Counted from the stretch's first letter, positions 49,839 through 58,348 are shown. The stretch is DNA of 64,000 bases from Psychrobacillus sp. FSL K6-4046 (GCF_038624605.1 NZ_CP152020.1:3775312-3839311), one strand, 5' to 3'. A program made the numbers and translations. Notes: a model not told the origin generated them from the sequence alone.

Positions 49839-50639
49839 CTACACCTGGTATAGATACCCTTTAATGAGCTCCGCTGTTTCACACGGGTGACTTAGGTGAG
49901 GATAATGCCCCTTTACATCCATTATCTTAAATTCACTATTCTCTATATGATGGTGTAAATATTCTCCCACCTGAATAGGAACAATACTGTCTTCTGAGCA
50001 TTGAATGATTAGCACCGGAATAGATGATTTCTCTAAATCTTTACGATGGTCAGAAAAGAAGGTCACCTCTGCAAATTGCTTTGTTATCTTCGGATTTGTT
50101 GAACTAAAACTTTTTTCTACTTCCTTTGCTACCGCGGGGTGTTTTTCAGTGGCAGCCACTATTGGAGCCATATAGCTTGCCCACCCTATAAAATTCATCT
50201 CCATCATATCTAGCATCTCGTGGATATCTCTTTCATCGAATCCACCGTAATACTCGTGATCATTAAGATATCTCGGAGATGGTCCAATCATAACCAACTT
50301 CTGAAAAACATCCGGCTTTTGAATCGCTGCTAACATACCAATCATGGAGCTTACCGAATGACCTACAAATATAACGTCTCTCAATTCCAATGCCTCTACT
50401 ATGTCTAAGACGTCTCGGACATAGCCTTTAAGCGAGGCGTATTTCTCTGCATTATAAACACTTAAATCCGATTCACCGGAACCAACATAATCAAATAATA
50501 CAATTTTATAGTCATCCAAAAATGAAGGAATAATATGCCTCCACATCGTTTGGTCACATCCAAATCCATGCGCAAACATGATTACTTTTTCCTTATTTCC
50601 AATTACTTTTACATTATTTCGTTTTAATACTTCACTCAT
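49839..50639 (-). CDS. rsbQ: RsbQ-type alpha/beta hydrolase
   Basis: 266 residues. Catalytic triad S95 (GHSVSS nucleophile elbow), D217 (CSEDSIVP) and H245 (KGHYPHLSHP), at nearly the same positions as B. subtilis RsbQ S96/D219/H247. In B. subtilis RsbQ activates the PP2C phosphatase RsbP through its PAS domain during energy stress, turning on sigma-B. Here no rsbP is present: the neighbour is a PAS-GGDEF cyclase, so the hydrolase would feed c-di-GMP signalling instead. AGAGGTGTTCCT precedes the ATG. First gene of a probable rsbQ-GGDEF-GNAT operon. Confidence 0.9.
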   Translation of the reverse strand: MSEVLKRNNVKVIGNKEKVIMFAHGFGCDQTMWRHIIPSFLDDYKIVLFDYVGSGESDLSVYNAEKYASLKGYVRDVLDIVEALELRDVIFVGHSVSSMIGMLAAIQKPDVFQKLVMIGPSPRYLNDHEYYGGFDERDIHEMLDMMEMNFIGWASYMAPIVAATEKHPAVAKEVEKSFSSTNPKITKQFAEVTFFSDHRKDLEKSSIPVLIIQCSEDSIVPIQVGEYLHHHIENSEFKIMDVKGHYPHLSHPCETAELIKGYLYQV

Positions 50640-50669
50640 AGGAACACCTCTAGTTTATTTCGTACCTTA

Positions 50670-50706
50670 TATAAAAGGCTTCCTTTTCTTTTGAAAGGGA
50701 AGCCTT
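50670..50706 (-). terminator. Terminator of the amino-acid ABC transporter operon
   Basis: AAGGCTTCC and GGAAGCCTT with inner TTTC/GAAA pair, followed on the minus strand by TTTTATAT. It ends the ABC operon before rsbQ. Confidence 0.8.
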
Positions 50707-50807
50707 ACATAGATTTGATAATTTATCCAATGTATATATTACCAATATACTATTTTATTGAATTTTATTCTAGATAAAAAGATGAAATGCTACTAACATC
50801 CTAGAGT

Positions 50808-51542
50808 CTACTTCCGCGTTCTTTTTAGGAATTCTCTCGTCCGTTCCTGTAAAGGATGATTAAAAATTTGATCGGGGGGACCTTCCTCTGCAATGACCCC
50901 CTTGTCCATGAAGACTATACGATCAGAGACTTCCTTGGCAAATTCCATTTCATGCGTAACGATCAACATAGTAAGACCAGTATGCGCAAGCTCCTTCATA
51001 ACTTTTAATACCTCGCCGACCATTTCTGGATCAAGTGCCGATGTAGGCTCATCAAACAACATTACATCAGGCTCCATAGACAAAGCTCGTGCGATAGCCA
51101 CTCTTTGCTTTTGTCCACCAGATAATTGCTTTGGCTTAGCATTGACGTAGCCATCCATGCCCACCACCTTTAAATATCTCGTCGCAATTTTTTCGGCTTC
51201 TTCCTTTGAACGCTTTAATACCTTTACCTGTCCGACTGAACAGTTGCTTAATACATTATGATTATTAAACAAATTAAACTGCTGAAATACCATGCCAAGC
51301 TTTGTCCTATAGGAATTGATATCATGCTTATTGTCTAAAATATTATTTCCTTTATAAATAATTTGTCCTCCACTAGGCTTTTCCAATAAATTAACACATC
51401 GCAGAAGTGTTGATTTACCCGATCCTGAAGAGCCTATGATACATACAACCTCGCCTTTTTTTACAGAGAAATTTATATCTTTTAAAACTTCATGTGCTCC
51501 AAAGGATTTACTTAAATGTTGAATATCAATTACGTGTTCCAT
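50808..51542 (-). CDS. Polar amino-acid ABC transporter ATP-binding protein (lysine uptake)
   Basis: 244-residue ATPase. Walker [10 protein letters not shown] (about 37-45), Q-loop MVFQQFNLF, signature LSGGQKQR (about 138-145), Walker [13 protein letters not shown] (about 154-165), H-loop VTHEM (about 196). It matches the GlnQ/HisP group. Third gene of the SBP-permease-ATPase operon (gap of 18 nt), whose leader carries a lysine riboswitch, so lysine is the inferred substrate. AGGAGGAGCAAAT precedes the ATG. Confidence 0.93.
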   Translation of the reverse strand: MEHVIDIQHLSKSFGAHEVLKDINFSVKKGEVVCIIGSSGSGKSTLLRCVNLLEKPSGGQIIYKGNNILDNKHDINSYRTKLGMVFQQFNLFNNHNVLSNCSVGQVKVLKRSKEEAEKIATRYLKVVGMDGYVNAKPKQLSGGQKQRVAIARALSMEPDVMLFDEPTSALDPEMVGEVLKVMKELAHTGLTMLIVTHEMEFAKEVSDRIVFMDKGVIAEEGPPDQIFNHPLQERTREFLKRTRK

Positions 51543-51559
51543 ATTTGCTCCTCCTTTGT

Positions 51560-52321
51560 TTACTTGTTTTCATAAGGACCTTTTGGCAGTACAGCCATTT
51601 GCATAGGCTGACCAATGACTGTGTAGTTTTCGGGTCCATCTAGTTTCTTTTCAAAATGTCGTAAGATTAATGTAACAGCAAACGTCATGATGAAGTATAA
51701 AATACAAGCTACAAAGAATGACTCAAAATATCTGAAGTTGTTTCCAGCTACAGACTTCGTTTGGAAATATAATTCCGTTACCCCTATCACATTTAAAACA
51801 GAGGTATCTTTAATATTAATGATGAATTGGTTGCCGGTTGCTGGAAGTATGTTACGGATAACCTGGGGTAACACAACATATAGCATAGTTTGAATGTGAT
51901 TCATCCCTATCGCTTGTGATGCCTCAAATTGTCCCTTATCAATTGAAATAACTCCCCCACGAACAATTTCAGCCATATATGCTCCCGTATTAATAGATAC
52001 AATAAAAATTGCTGCTAGTAAACGATCCATATCTAACCCAAAGGCCAGTGATGATCCATAAAAGATGACCATGGCTTGGACGATCATTGGTGTCCCTCGG
52101 AAGAATTCTATATAGATGGATAGGATAAGATTAACCAGCTTTAAAAAATATCTACTTACCCTCTTTTCAGGTAGTGGGATGGTCCTAATAACGCCTGCTA
52201 ATAATCCAATGATTGCTCCTACAATAGTTCCTATAATAGAAATCAACAGGGTTACTCCTGCTCCACGCAAAAACATTGGCCAGTTATTGGTAATAATGGA
52301 GATAATCCATTCTAAACTCAT
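51560..52321 (-). CDS. Polar amino-acid ABC transporter permease (lysine uptake)
   Basis: Permease of the HisMQ type, about 253 aa with five membrane segments. The EAA-loop motif is [28 protein letters not shown] (about 145-172, in parts), with [11 protein letters not shown] in the preceding periplasmic-side helix region typical of amino-acid importers. The start ATG 52321 has AAGGAGGAAGACA immediately upstream; the longer frame to 52357 lacks a site. Middle gene of the operon. A terminator-like hairpin (52383-52419) sits between it and the substrate-binding gene, likely reducing its expression relative to that gene. Confidence 0.88.
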   Translation of the reverse strand: MSLEWIISIITNNWPMFLRGAGVTLLISIIGTIVGAIIGLLAGVIRTIPLPEKRVSRYFLKLVNLILSIYIEFFRGTPMIVQAMVIFYGSSLAFGLDMDRLLAAIFIVSINTGAYMAEIVRGGVISIDKGQFEASQAIGMNHIQTMLYVVLPQVIRNILPATGNQFIINIKDTSVLNVIGVTELYFQTKSVAGNNFRYFESFFVACILYFIMTFAVTLILRHFEKKLDGPENYTVIGQPMQMAVLPKGPYENK

Positions 52322-52382
52322 TGTCTTCCTCCTTACACATTCTGTTGCCTCGAACATCCACTAACCAATGAAGTAAGTACTT

Positions 52383-52419
52383 TAAAAAAACGAAACGGCT
52401 GCTTTTATTAGCAGCCGTT
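52383..52419 (-). terminator. Attenuating terminator between SBP and permease
   Basis: AACGGCTGCT and AGCAGCCGTT pair around AATAAA, followed on the minus strand by TCGTTTTTTT. Such partial terminators after binding-protein genes are common in ABC operons and keep the lipoprotein in excess. Confidence 0.85.
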
Positions 52420-52426
52420 AGTATAC

Positions 52427-53263
52427 TTATTCTGCAGCTGGTTGATTGGAAATAGCATTATCCATAATTTCTTGACGCTCTTCTTCTGAAATTCCTGCTA
52501 ATATTTCATTTATTTTATCTGTTAAATCGCTACCTTTTTTCAATCCTACTGCAACAGCTGTTTCTTCTTCATCTGCAACAAATCCTTCTTCGAATTCAAC
52601 CATGCTGAAGTTATCATTTGCAGAGGAAGCACTAATTCCTTCTGGACGTTCAGATACATAACCGTCGATCATGCCGGATTCCAGTGCTACACGCATTGCT
52701 GGAAAGTTATCTGATGCAGGCTGTTTTTTTACACCTTTAATTTGGTCTATCACTCCGTAGTGGGAAGTATTTAATTGGCCTGTAACTTTTGCTCCATTAA
52801 AGTCTTGAATGGAAGTGGCATCCTCAAATTTTCCGCCCTTTTTTACAACCATAACAAAGTTGGAAGTATAATAGTTTTCAGAGAAATCGATTGTTTTTTT
52901 ACGCTCTGCTGTTGGTGACATTCCAGCAATAATTGCATCAATCTTACCCGAAGTTAAAGCTGGAACTAGACCGTCCCATTCGGTTTTAACGATTACCAGT
53001 TCTTTACCTAAGCCTTCTGCAATTTTTTTAGCAATTTCTACATCGTATCCACCAGCATACTCTGCGTTACCGTCCAATTTCACTCCACCGTTTTTGTCAT
53101 CCATTTGAGTCCAGTTAAAGGGTGCATATCCTGCCTCTAGTCCTACTGTAAATGTATCTTGGGCAGATGCTGATCCAACGCTTCCTTCCTCTTTCGTTCC
53201 ACAAGCAGCAAGCAATAAAAAAATGGATAGTAAAAATGTGAATGTAAATAGTCTCTTTTTCAT
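52427..53263 (-). CDS. Amino-acid ABC transporter substrate-binding lipoprotein (lysine)
   Basis: 278 residues. Signal peptide with lipobox LLAACG (Cys21). The periplasmic-binding-protein family 3 signature appears as GYDVEIAKKIAEGLGKEL (about 93-110), followed by TEWDGLVPALTSGKIDAIIAGMSPTAERKKTIDFSENYY (about 116-152, in parts). The binding pocket residues WDGL, SPT, R and the DG(Y)VSE motif (GYVSERPEG about 202) match basic or polar amino-acid receptors. First gene of the operon; its leader carries the lysine riboswitch. AAAAAAGGAGATTACTAGAG precedes the ATG. Confidence 0.92.
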   Translation of the reverse strand: MKKRLFTFTFLLSIFLLLAACGTKEEGSVGSASAQDTFTVGLEAGYAPFNWTQMDDKNGGVKLDGNAEYAGGYDVEIAKKIAEGLGKELVIVKTEWDGLVPALTSGKIDAIIAGMSPTAERKKTIDFSENYYTSNFVMVVKKGGKFEDATSIQDFNGAKVTGQLNTSHYGVIDQIKGVKKQPASDNFPAMRVALESGMIDGYVSERPEGISASSANDNFSMVEFEEGFVADEEETAVAVGLKKGSDLTDKINEILAGISEEERQEIMDNAISNQPAAE

Positions 53264-53310
53264 CTCTAGTAATCTCCTTTTTTAAAGTTATTATATGTAT
53301 GCAACCATAC

Positions 53311-53373
53311 AAAAAGGACAACCGTACAAAAAAAGACTTGAGGTAGACTCAGGTCATAATGTATGGTTGCCCT
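53311..53373 (-). terminator. Lysine-riboswitch terminator
   Basis: On the minus strand GGGCAACCATACA pairs with TGTACGGTTGTCC (one mismatch, wobble pairs) enclosing an inner GAC/GTC hairpin; TTTTTG follows. It would form when lysine is bound and stop transcription before the ABC genes. Confidence 0.82.
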
Positions 53374-53590
53374 AAATCCTCTACTTTTCCCCATGAGATA
53401 GCACACCATTATAAACCGGGACGTTTATAACGGACAGTCCTGCAATTCTTCACTGCAGACCCAGCATGTAATAATGAGTTTATTACAAGCTTCGGCGACA
53501 TTTCCTTCTCCTTAGTATCTAAGCTTCTCAAGCTCCTCTAAGGACTGTTAAATATCGCGCCTCTACCTCACTTATAAAAGCGAGGTTATA
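53374..53590 (-). ncRNA. Lysine riboswitch (L-box) aptamer
   Basis: Read on the minus strand, conserved elements occur in order: GAGGTAGAGGCGCGA (53560-53574), the AGGAGA..GGAAATG region, GTCGCCGAAGC (53489-53499), GCTGGG (53460-53465), CTGCAG, GGACTGTC, and GTGTGCTATCTCATGG (53391-53406). This matches the L-box consensus of lysC and lysine transporter leaders. All five-way junction elements seem intact, and a sigma-A promoter lies just upstream. Confidence 0.92.
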
Positions 53591-53607
53591 TTCAATTAGT
53601 TGTTCAT

Positions 53608-53636
53608 AGTCTACAATAGAGATTTTCATCTGTCAA
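53608..53636 (-). promoter_or_regulatory. Sigma-A promoter of the lysine riboswitch transcript
   Basis: Minus strand TTGACA (53631-53636) and TAGACT (53608-53613) with a 17-nt spacer, about 20 nt before the first L-box stem. Confidence 0.8.
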
Positions 53637-53708
53637 CAAACATTCTATTGATTAATCAAAATATTACTATTTTTTAAACTTCATCATTCTAAATAGAAAC
53701 GAACAGTC

Positions 53709-54686
53709 TTATTTAAAAAATGAACCTATAATACGGGGAATAAATAAGAAAAAATCTGCTAAAGTAAATGTATTTTCCACTTTGTCAAAGACATCCATTT
53801 TCGACTTTTCGTTCGGTTTGTAGGTCGTTACTGTATCGCCTTGAATTGGCTCAATCCCATCATAGAAGCTTATACGTATAGAGTGGCAGTTCACATAATC
53901 AGACGAATCCATCACCTGAAAATGTATATGAGGCTCAGAGGAGTTTCCAGAATTTCCACAAAGGCCAATTGTTTGTCCCTGCTTCACCGCGTCTCCTTCT
54001 TTTACTACTATAGAATATTGTTTGAAATGCGCAAGCAAGCTATATTCTCTATTTTCATGCTCCAAAATGACATAGTTTCCGGCTGGTTCTTTTTCATTCA
54101 TTTCTCCGGGAATATTATCTACAATATCATTCATAACCTTTACTACCTTACCGTCTGCTGGCGCAACTACCTCTTTATCAAAAGCATAGTAACTTTCATT
54201 AAGTAATCTATTACCCTTATACGTCTGACCATTCTTCATCTTCACTAAATCATATGCATAGCGCTGAGATTCATAAACGTAATGATAGTTAAGAAATTCA
54301 TTCGTCCCACCCCAGAAAACAAACCATTCTTCTTTAATAGGCATCATATATTTATTTTTGGTGTAACGTTGATCGCTTTTGGGGAAGGTTACATAAGGTT
54401 TTAATACTATGCCCTGGATGTAGTTAGCCGTATCAAAGGTTACACTAACTATTCTCTCCTTATTGTTATCTAACCATAAATACTGAGTTGAATAACCAAT
54501 CTCGGTCTTTTTAATCATTTGGTAGCTTTCAACCTCCTGATTAAAGGAAATGGCTAAATCAATAAATTGGTCCAGTGATACTAGCTCTTTAAATTCTTTG
54601 ACGCATTGGTTATAAATTTCTTCATGGTTTCCATATAGGAATACTTCTCCAAAATTTTCGGGCGATATAAATTTCTCTACATTCAT
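53709..54686 (-). CDS. M23 (LytM-type) peptidase-like protein without signal peptide
   Basis: About 325 residues. The C-terminal M23 domain has H and D ligands in NYHYVYESQRYAYDLV (about 133-148) and the second ligand pair PHIHFQV (about 252-258), with VAPADGKVV, NYVILEH and LLAHFKQYSIVVKEGD between. The first 110 residues are a helical/beta region of unknown function. No signal peptide or lipobox is visible, although the C-terminus ends in a hydrophobic tail (LADFFLFIPRIIGSFF) that could bind membrane. ATG 54686 follows GGAGG at 10 nt; a TTG at 54704 overlaps it. Its site of action is uncertain. Confidence 0.78.
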   Translation of the reverse strand: MNVEKFISPENFGEVFLYGNHEEIYNQCVKEFKELVSLDQFIDLAISFNQEVESYQMIKKTEIGYSTQYLWLDNNKERIVSVTFDTANYIQGIVLKPYVTFPKSDQRYTKNKYMMPIKEEWFVFWGGTNEFLNYHYVYESQRYAYDLVKMKNGQTYKGNRLLNESYYAFDKEVVAPADGKVVKVMNDIVDNIPGEMNEKEPAGNYVILEHENREYSLLAHFKQYSIVVKEGDAVKQGQTIGLCGNSGNSSEPHIHFQVMDSSDYVNCHSIRISFYDGIEPIQGDTVTTYKPNEKSKMDVFDKVENTFTLADFFLFIPRIIGSFFK

Positions 54687-54776
54687 AGATCTGTTTACCT
54701 CCAATTTATAACATTGTAAGTATTTATCATCTAATACGGAAAAAGATAACTAAGGTTTCACTTAATATCAAAAAGA

Positions 54777-54808
54777 AAAGGAAACGAGAGTGTAGACCGT
54801 TTCCTTTT
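54777..54808 (-). terminator. Hairpin upstream of the M23 gene
   Basis: AAAAGGAAACG and CGTTTCCTTTT pair perfectly, and on the minus strand CTTTTT follows. It looks like a second terminator behind the one at 54931-54972, or an attenuator of the M23 gene. Confidence 0.75.
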
Positions 54809-54930
54809 GCAGACTTTATTTATTTCTTTTTTGTATTGTTGATATCGAAGGAAAAGTTTCACATGGAACATAAACAGAAATGAAAATAGCCTACATCTAC
54901 ACTTTGAAGGGCAGACATAGGCCGTAAACT

Positions 54931-54972
54931 AAAAGAGTGGAAATGACAACACTTACGTCGTCATTCCCACCC
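54931..54972 (-). terminator. Terminator after the LysM-CAP gene
   Basis: GTGGGAATGAC and GTCATTTCCAC pair on the minus strand, followed by TCTTTT. Confidence 0.8.
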
Positions 54973-54980
54973 TAAATCAA

Positions 54981-55586
54981 TTATTTTTGTATAAACATTT
55001 GAGTCCAATAGTTTCCGTCTTTCACGTAACCTACCCCAATATGAGTATAGTTTTTGTTTAAGATATTGGCTCTATGTCCTTCACTATTCATCCAAGCGTT
55101 AACTACTGCTTTCGCAGTCGTTTGACCTTGTGCGATATTTTCTCCTGCTGATTTATAGCTAATTCCAAAATTCTTCATCATTGTAAATGGAGTTCCATAA
55201 ACAGGACTTGTATGGCTAAAATATTTTTGATCGTGCATATCTTGTGATTTATATTGTGCCACTCTTCCTAGCTCCCAGTCATAGCTTAAAGGAGACAGGC
55301 CAGCATTTGCTCTTTCCACATTTACAAGTTTAATTACATCTTGTTCAATGTTATAAGAATCTTTTGTCGGAACATTAATTTTTTGTCCTGGATAAATAAG
55401 ATTTGGATTTTCTAACTGAGGATTTTTCTCAATTAATTCTGAAACTCCGGTTTGTGTTTTTACTGCTATTTTCCAAAGAGAATCTCCTGATACAACTGTA
55501 TAGGTATTAGCTGCAAATGCAGTTAGTGGTAATAATAAAGAAATTGCGACTGCTACTGCAGCAACTTTTAATTTAGTTTTAAACAA
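54981..55586 (-). CDS. Secreted LysM-CAP domain protein
   Basis: 201 residues. Signal peptide (AVAVAISLLLPLTAFAA, cleavage near residue 26), one LysM domain (YTVVSGDSLWKIAVKTQTGV with NPNLIYPGQKINVP, about 28-72), then a CAP domain (VNVERANAGLSPL, SQDMHDQKYFSH, GENIAQGQ, EGHRANILNKNYTHIGVGY). This is the YkwD type with a peptidoglycan-binding LysM, so it is held to the wall or spore. Function unknown. The start is TTG at 55586, with AAAGGAAGATTACC upstream; the longer frame to 55649 has no site. CAP-domain His/Glu residues are present. Confidence 0.88.
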   Translation of the reverse strand: MFKTKLKVAAVAVAISLLLPLTAFAANTYTVVSGDSLWKIAVKTQTGVSELIEKNPQLENPNLIYPGQKINVPTKDSYNIEQDVIKLVNVERANAGLSPLSYDWELGRVAQYKSQDMHDQKYFSHTSPVYGTPFTMMKNFGISYKSAGENIAQGQTTAKAVVNAWMNSEGHRANILNKNYTHIGVGYVKDGNYWTQMFIQK

Positions 55587-55888
55587 GGTAATCTTCCTTT
55601 CTTTTTTTACTCTATTAATATAGTAAAATAAAAAAGTCCTATAAATCATCCCTTAATAATTGGATGTAATTTTACAGTTAGATTACAAAGGAGAACAAAT
55701 AGAAGAGAAAGCTTGATAGTACGGGAAAAATAACTGGTTCAAAGGTAACACTTTTGAAATATTCAAGGAGGAAAATTCCTCTAAATACAAATTCTTTTTA
55801 TAATTTTTCTGTTTTTTTAAAGGTTGAGTTAAGTCTACTGTCCTATACAACAATGAGTGTTTAAGATATATTAAAAATAGGTGATTAC

Positions 55889-56650
55889 ATGAATATTAAA
55901 AATTATTTAAACAACGAACGTTTCCTCTCTGGAACAACTATGAAAGACCCTACTGCCCGGGAAGAGAACAATATGGCCTTACACATCTGTGAAAATCCCT
56001 TACACATACTAGAAAATCGCAAGAAATTAGCAGACCAGCTCAATTGCAGTTTAGAAGATTTTGTTTGTGCCAATCAAACCCATAGTGCAAATTTCTATAA
56101 AGTGACCGCGATTGATAAAGGGCATGGAGCAACGCTTTTGGAAACCGCTATTAAAGACACAGACGCTCTTTACACATTTGAACCAAACCTATTATTATGC
56201 AGTTTTACAGCAGATTGCGTACCAGTCATTTTTTATAATGAAACTAATGGACTTATTGGAGTCATTCACTCTGGTTGGCAAGGAACCATCAAGGAAATTA
56301 CAAGTCAGCTATTTGAGCATCTGAAAACACACGAACAATGTAACCCAGCTGATTTTCACGTACAAATAGGCACTGCACTAAGCCAAGAAAAGTTTGAAGT
56401 GGATGAGGATGTCTACACAAAATTTAAGAACCTAGGGTATGCAGATGACTTTATGTATTACAGAGAAGAAACAGGCAAATATCATATCGATAACCAATTG
56501 ACCGTTCAAAAGCAGTGTGAACTGGCTGGTATACCGCTTGAACAGATTTCGATAGATCGCACATGTACTTTTTTAAGTCCAGATGGCTTCTCTTACCGAG
56601 AGGATAGAAATACTGGGAGACATTTAAGTTTTATAATGAGGAAGAAGTAA
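55889..56650 (+). CDS. pgeF: Peptidoglycan editing factor PgeF/multicopper polyphenol oxidase (YfiH family)
   Basis: 253-residue metal-binding protein. Zinc or copper ligands: H68 (NQTHSAN), C110 (FTADCVPV) and H127 (VIHSGWQGT), followed by the C-terminal RTCTF...FSYREDRNTGRHLSFI pattern. In E. coli the homolog removes misincorporated serine from the peptidoglycan precursor UDP-MurNAc-L-Ser; others report purine-nucleoside activity. TAGGTGATTAC precedes the ATG. Monocistronic, terminator follows. Cytoplasmic. Confidence 0.9.
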   Translation: MNIKNYLNNERFLSGTTMKDPTAREENNMALHICENPLHILENRKKLADQLNCSLEDFVCANQTHSANFYKVTAIDKGHGATLLETAIKDTDALYTFEPNLLLCSFTADCVPVIFYNETNGLIGVIHSGWQGTIKEITSQLFEHLKTHEQCNPADFHVQIGTALSQEKFEVDEDVYTKFKNLGYADDFMYYREETGKYHIDNQLTVQKQCELAGIPLEQISIDRTCTFLSPDGFSYREDRNTGRHLSFIMRKK

Positions 56651-56700
56651 CTTTCTAAAATAGGTTGTAATCTCTTTAATCAATTACTCAAGCTTCATTT

Positions 56701-56738
56701 AAACAGCCCGATTCTGTGAAGAACCGGGCTGTTTTTTT
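56701..56738 (+). terminator. Terminator after pgeF
   Basis: AACAGCCCG and CGGGCTGTT pair with inner ATTC/GAAC, followed by TTTTTTT; reaches the stop codon of the convergent splB. Confidence 0.9.
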
Positions 56739-57765
56739 AAGTAAAGTATTCAAATTTTGCATTAGGAAAGAACTTTTCCATATAACTATATAGATGCTCT
56801 TTGATGTCTTCCTCTTCTTCTTTTTGATAAATGTATTTTCCTATACCATACTTCCCCCATTTTATTCTTCGGGATTCTTCGTCCAGTTCAAGCTTAGTCA
56901 TTGGGTAGTTTTTTTCGATCACCTTTTTAGCAGGCTTCGTAAAACGATGCTGGATGAATTCAAAGGTAATATCATCTCGTGCATCCTTTGGAAGCTCTGC
57001 ATCTAATCGTTCAAACATATGATAATACCCTTCTTTCCAGCCTTCATGAAGATATATAGGAGCGACAATAAACCCAAGTGGATATCCTGCTCTTGCAACC
57101 TTCCCTGCAGCCTCAATCCTCTTGTCTAATGGAGAAGTACCAGGCTCAAAATTTTTAATCACATAATCCGCATTTACACTAAAGCGAAATCTGGTCTTTC
57201 CATTATGCTTCGCATCTAATAAATGATCTACAAAGTGAAATTTCGTCACGAATCGCAGTCTACCGAATTCCGATTTACCAAAATGTTCAATCGCTCTTTT
57301 TAAGGTATGAGTTAAATGGTCTATTCCTACAATGTCAGAGGTACAGGATGCTTCGAATCTTGTGATCTCCGGTGCACGTTCTTCCATATACTTATCAGCG
57401 GCTCCGAGAATTTCCTCTACATTCACATATGTACGGATATAAGGTTTGGTTCCCATGGTTGTTTGTAAATAGCAATAATGGCAATGTCCCATGCAACCAG
57501 TAGCAAAAGGAATGGCATATTCCGCAGAAGGCTTAGAGGAATCAAATTTCAGGGTTTTTCTAATTCCTACAACTAGCGTAGACTTAGCTATGCGGTATTT
57601 TTGAAAGTCATTATCTCCAGGAAGGTTACGTATTTGGTTATGAGAGGTCGTATAATGAATTTCTTTCCCCATTTTCTCAAACTTTTCTTTCAGTTCTCTA
57701 CCTAGTGGATAATCAAGTGCCTTTGGCTCAAAATACACAAGCTGAGGTGTAAAAGGTTTTCTCAT
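56737..57765 (-). CDS. splB: Spore photoproduct lyase
   Basis: Radical-SAM enzyme that repairs the UV lesion 5-thyminyl-5,6-dihydrothymine during germination. Cluster Cys residues C91, C95 and C98 (ATGCMGHCHYCYL), the H-atom donor C141 (EASCTSDIVGIDH) and Tyr97/Tyr99 fall at the same numbers as in B. subtilis SplB when translation starts at ATG 57765, giving 342 aa, equal to that enzyme. GGAGGTTGAAC lies just before this ATG; the frame could extend to a TTG at 57771. The gene follows splA by 12 nt. In B. subtilis the operon is expressed in the forespore under sigma-G. Confidence 0.97.
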   Translation of the reverse strand: MRKPFTPQLVYFEPKALDYPLGRELKEKFEKMGKEIHYTTSHNQIRNLPGDNDFQKYRIAKSTLVVGIRKTLKFDSSKPSAEYAIPFATGCMGHCHYCYLQTTMGTKPYIRTYVNVEEILGAADKYMEERAPEITRFEASCTSDIVGIDHLTHTLKRAIEHFGKSEFGRLRFVTKFHFVDHLLDAKHNGKTRFRFSVNADYVIKNFEPGTSPLDKRIEAAGKVARAGYPLGFIVAPIYLHEGWKEGYYHMFERLDAELPKDARDDITFEFIQHRFTKPAKKVIEKNYPMTKLELDEESRRIKWGKYGIGKYIYQKEEEEDIKEHLYSYMEKFFPNAKFEYFT

Positions 57766-57777
57766 GTTCAACCTCCA

Positions 57778-57999
57778 TTATTGAAAATAGTGACGATACG
57801 CTTGCTCTGCTTCAAAAGCACTTGTATAAATAGCCAAATCAGCTGTTAAAGGATAATATGTTTCATAAACAAAAACAGCCAGTCCATCCGGGTTATCTGG
57901 ATCATTAACTACTGCAGCTGATTGAATGTTAGCTACACTTTGGATATGGGGGTTCCGATAAAAAATATAAACAATATCTCCTGCTGTATAATCTTCCAT
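57778..57999 (-). CDS. splA: SplA-type regulator of spore photoproduct lyase
   Basis: 73-residue protein immediately before splB on the same strand. YTAGDIVYIFYRNPH (4-18), VFVYETYYPL (about 42-51) and FEAEQAYRHYF (about 61-72) fit SplA, the small TRAP-like protein that regulates splB. It is a few residues shorter than the B. subtilis SplA (79 aa). GTGAGAGAAGCAAA precedes the ATG. Expected in the forespore; regulatory mechanism is not visible from sequence. Confidence 0.85.
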   Translation of the reverse strand: MEDYTAGDIVYIFYRNPHIQSVANIQSAAVVNDPDNPDGLAVFVYETYYPLTADLAIYTSAFEAEQAYRHYFQ

Positions 58000-58298
58000 T
58001 TTGCTTCTCTCACACTCCTAGCTTTTTCACTAGCTTGGCTTTCCTAAAAGAATTTATGTAATAAATACAATTGAAAAAACCATATCCGCTAAATCGAATA
58101 ATGGTTTAGTTATTGAAATCAAAATCATAATTTCTTTAAAAGACCCTATAACATATTAAGTACAAAGAAATTTGTGATTCCCTACATATATTGCGGTAAT
58201 CAAGAAATATTTTAATCCTTATTTCATTCAGACAGGCCATCCCTTAGAAAAAATAAATAGGAGAATTTTAAAAAAGTATAAGTTCTACATTTATATTC
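58000..58298. other. Intergenic region between divergent splA and sleL-like genes
   Basis: About 300 nt. It holds a 7-bp inverted repeat AAACCAT/ATGGTTT at 58078-58107 and must contain sporulation promoters for both sides. No clear sigma-G or sigma-E boxes could be fixed by eye. Confidence 0.4.
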
Positions 58299-58327
58299 GG
58301 TTAACTAAACATATGCTTTAGTAAACC
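58299..58327 (+). promoter_or_regulatory. Imperfect palindrome upstream of the sleL-like gene
   Basis: GGTTAACTAAA, a CATATGC centre and TTTAGTAAACC form an imperfect inverted repeat 22 nt before the start codon, just upstream of the ribosome binding site. It could be a protein operator or a leader hairpin. Confidence 0.5.
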
Positions 58328-58348
58328 TAAGAAAAAAGGAGCTGCCCA

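Noticed and set aside
54855-54870. parS-like site AGTTTCACATGGAACA
   Set aside because: Three mismatches from the 16-nt consensus, including the centre. Too weak to report as a feature, although mentioned under the tandem terminators.
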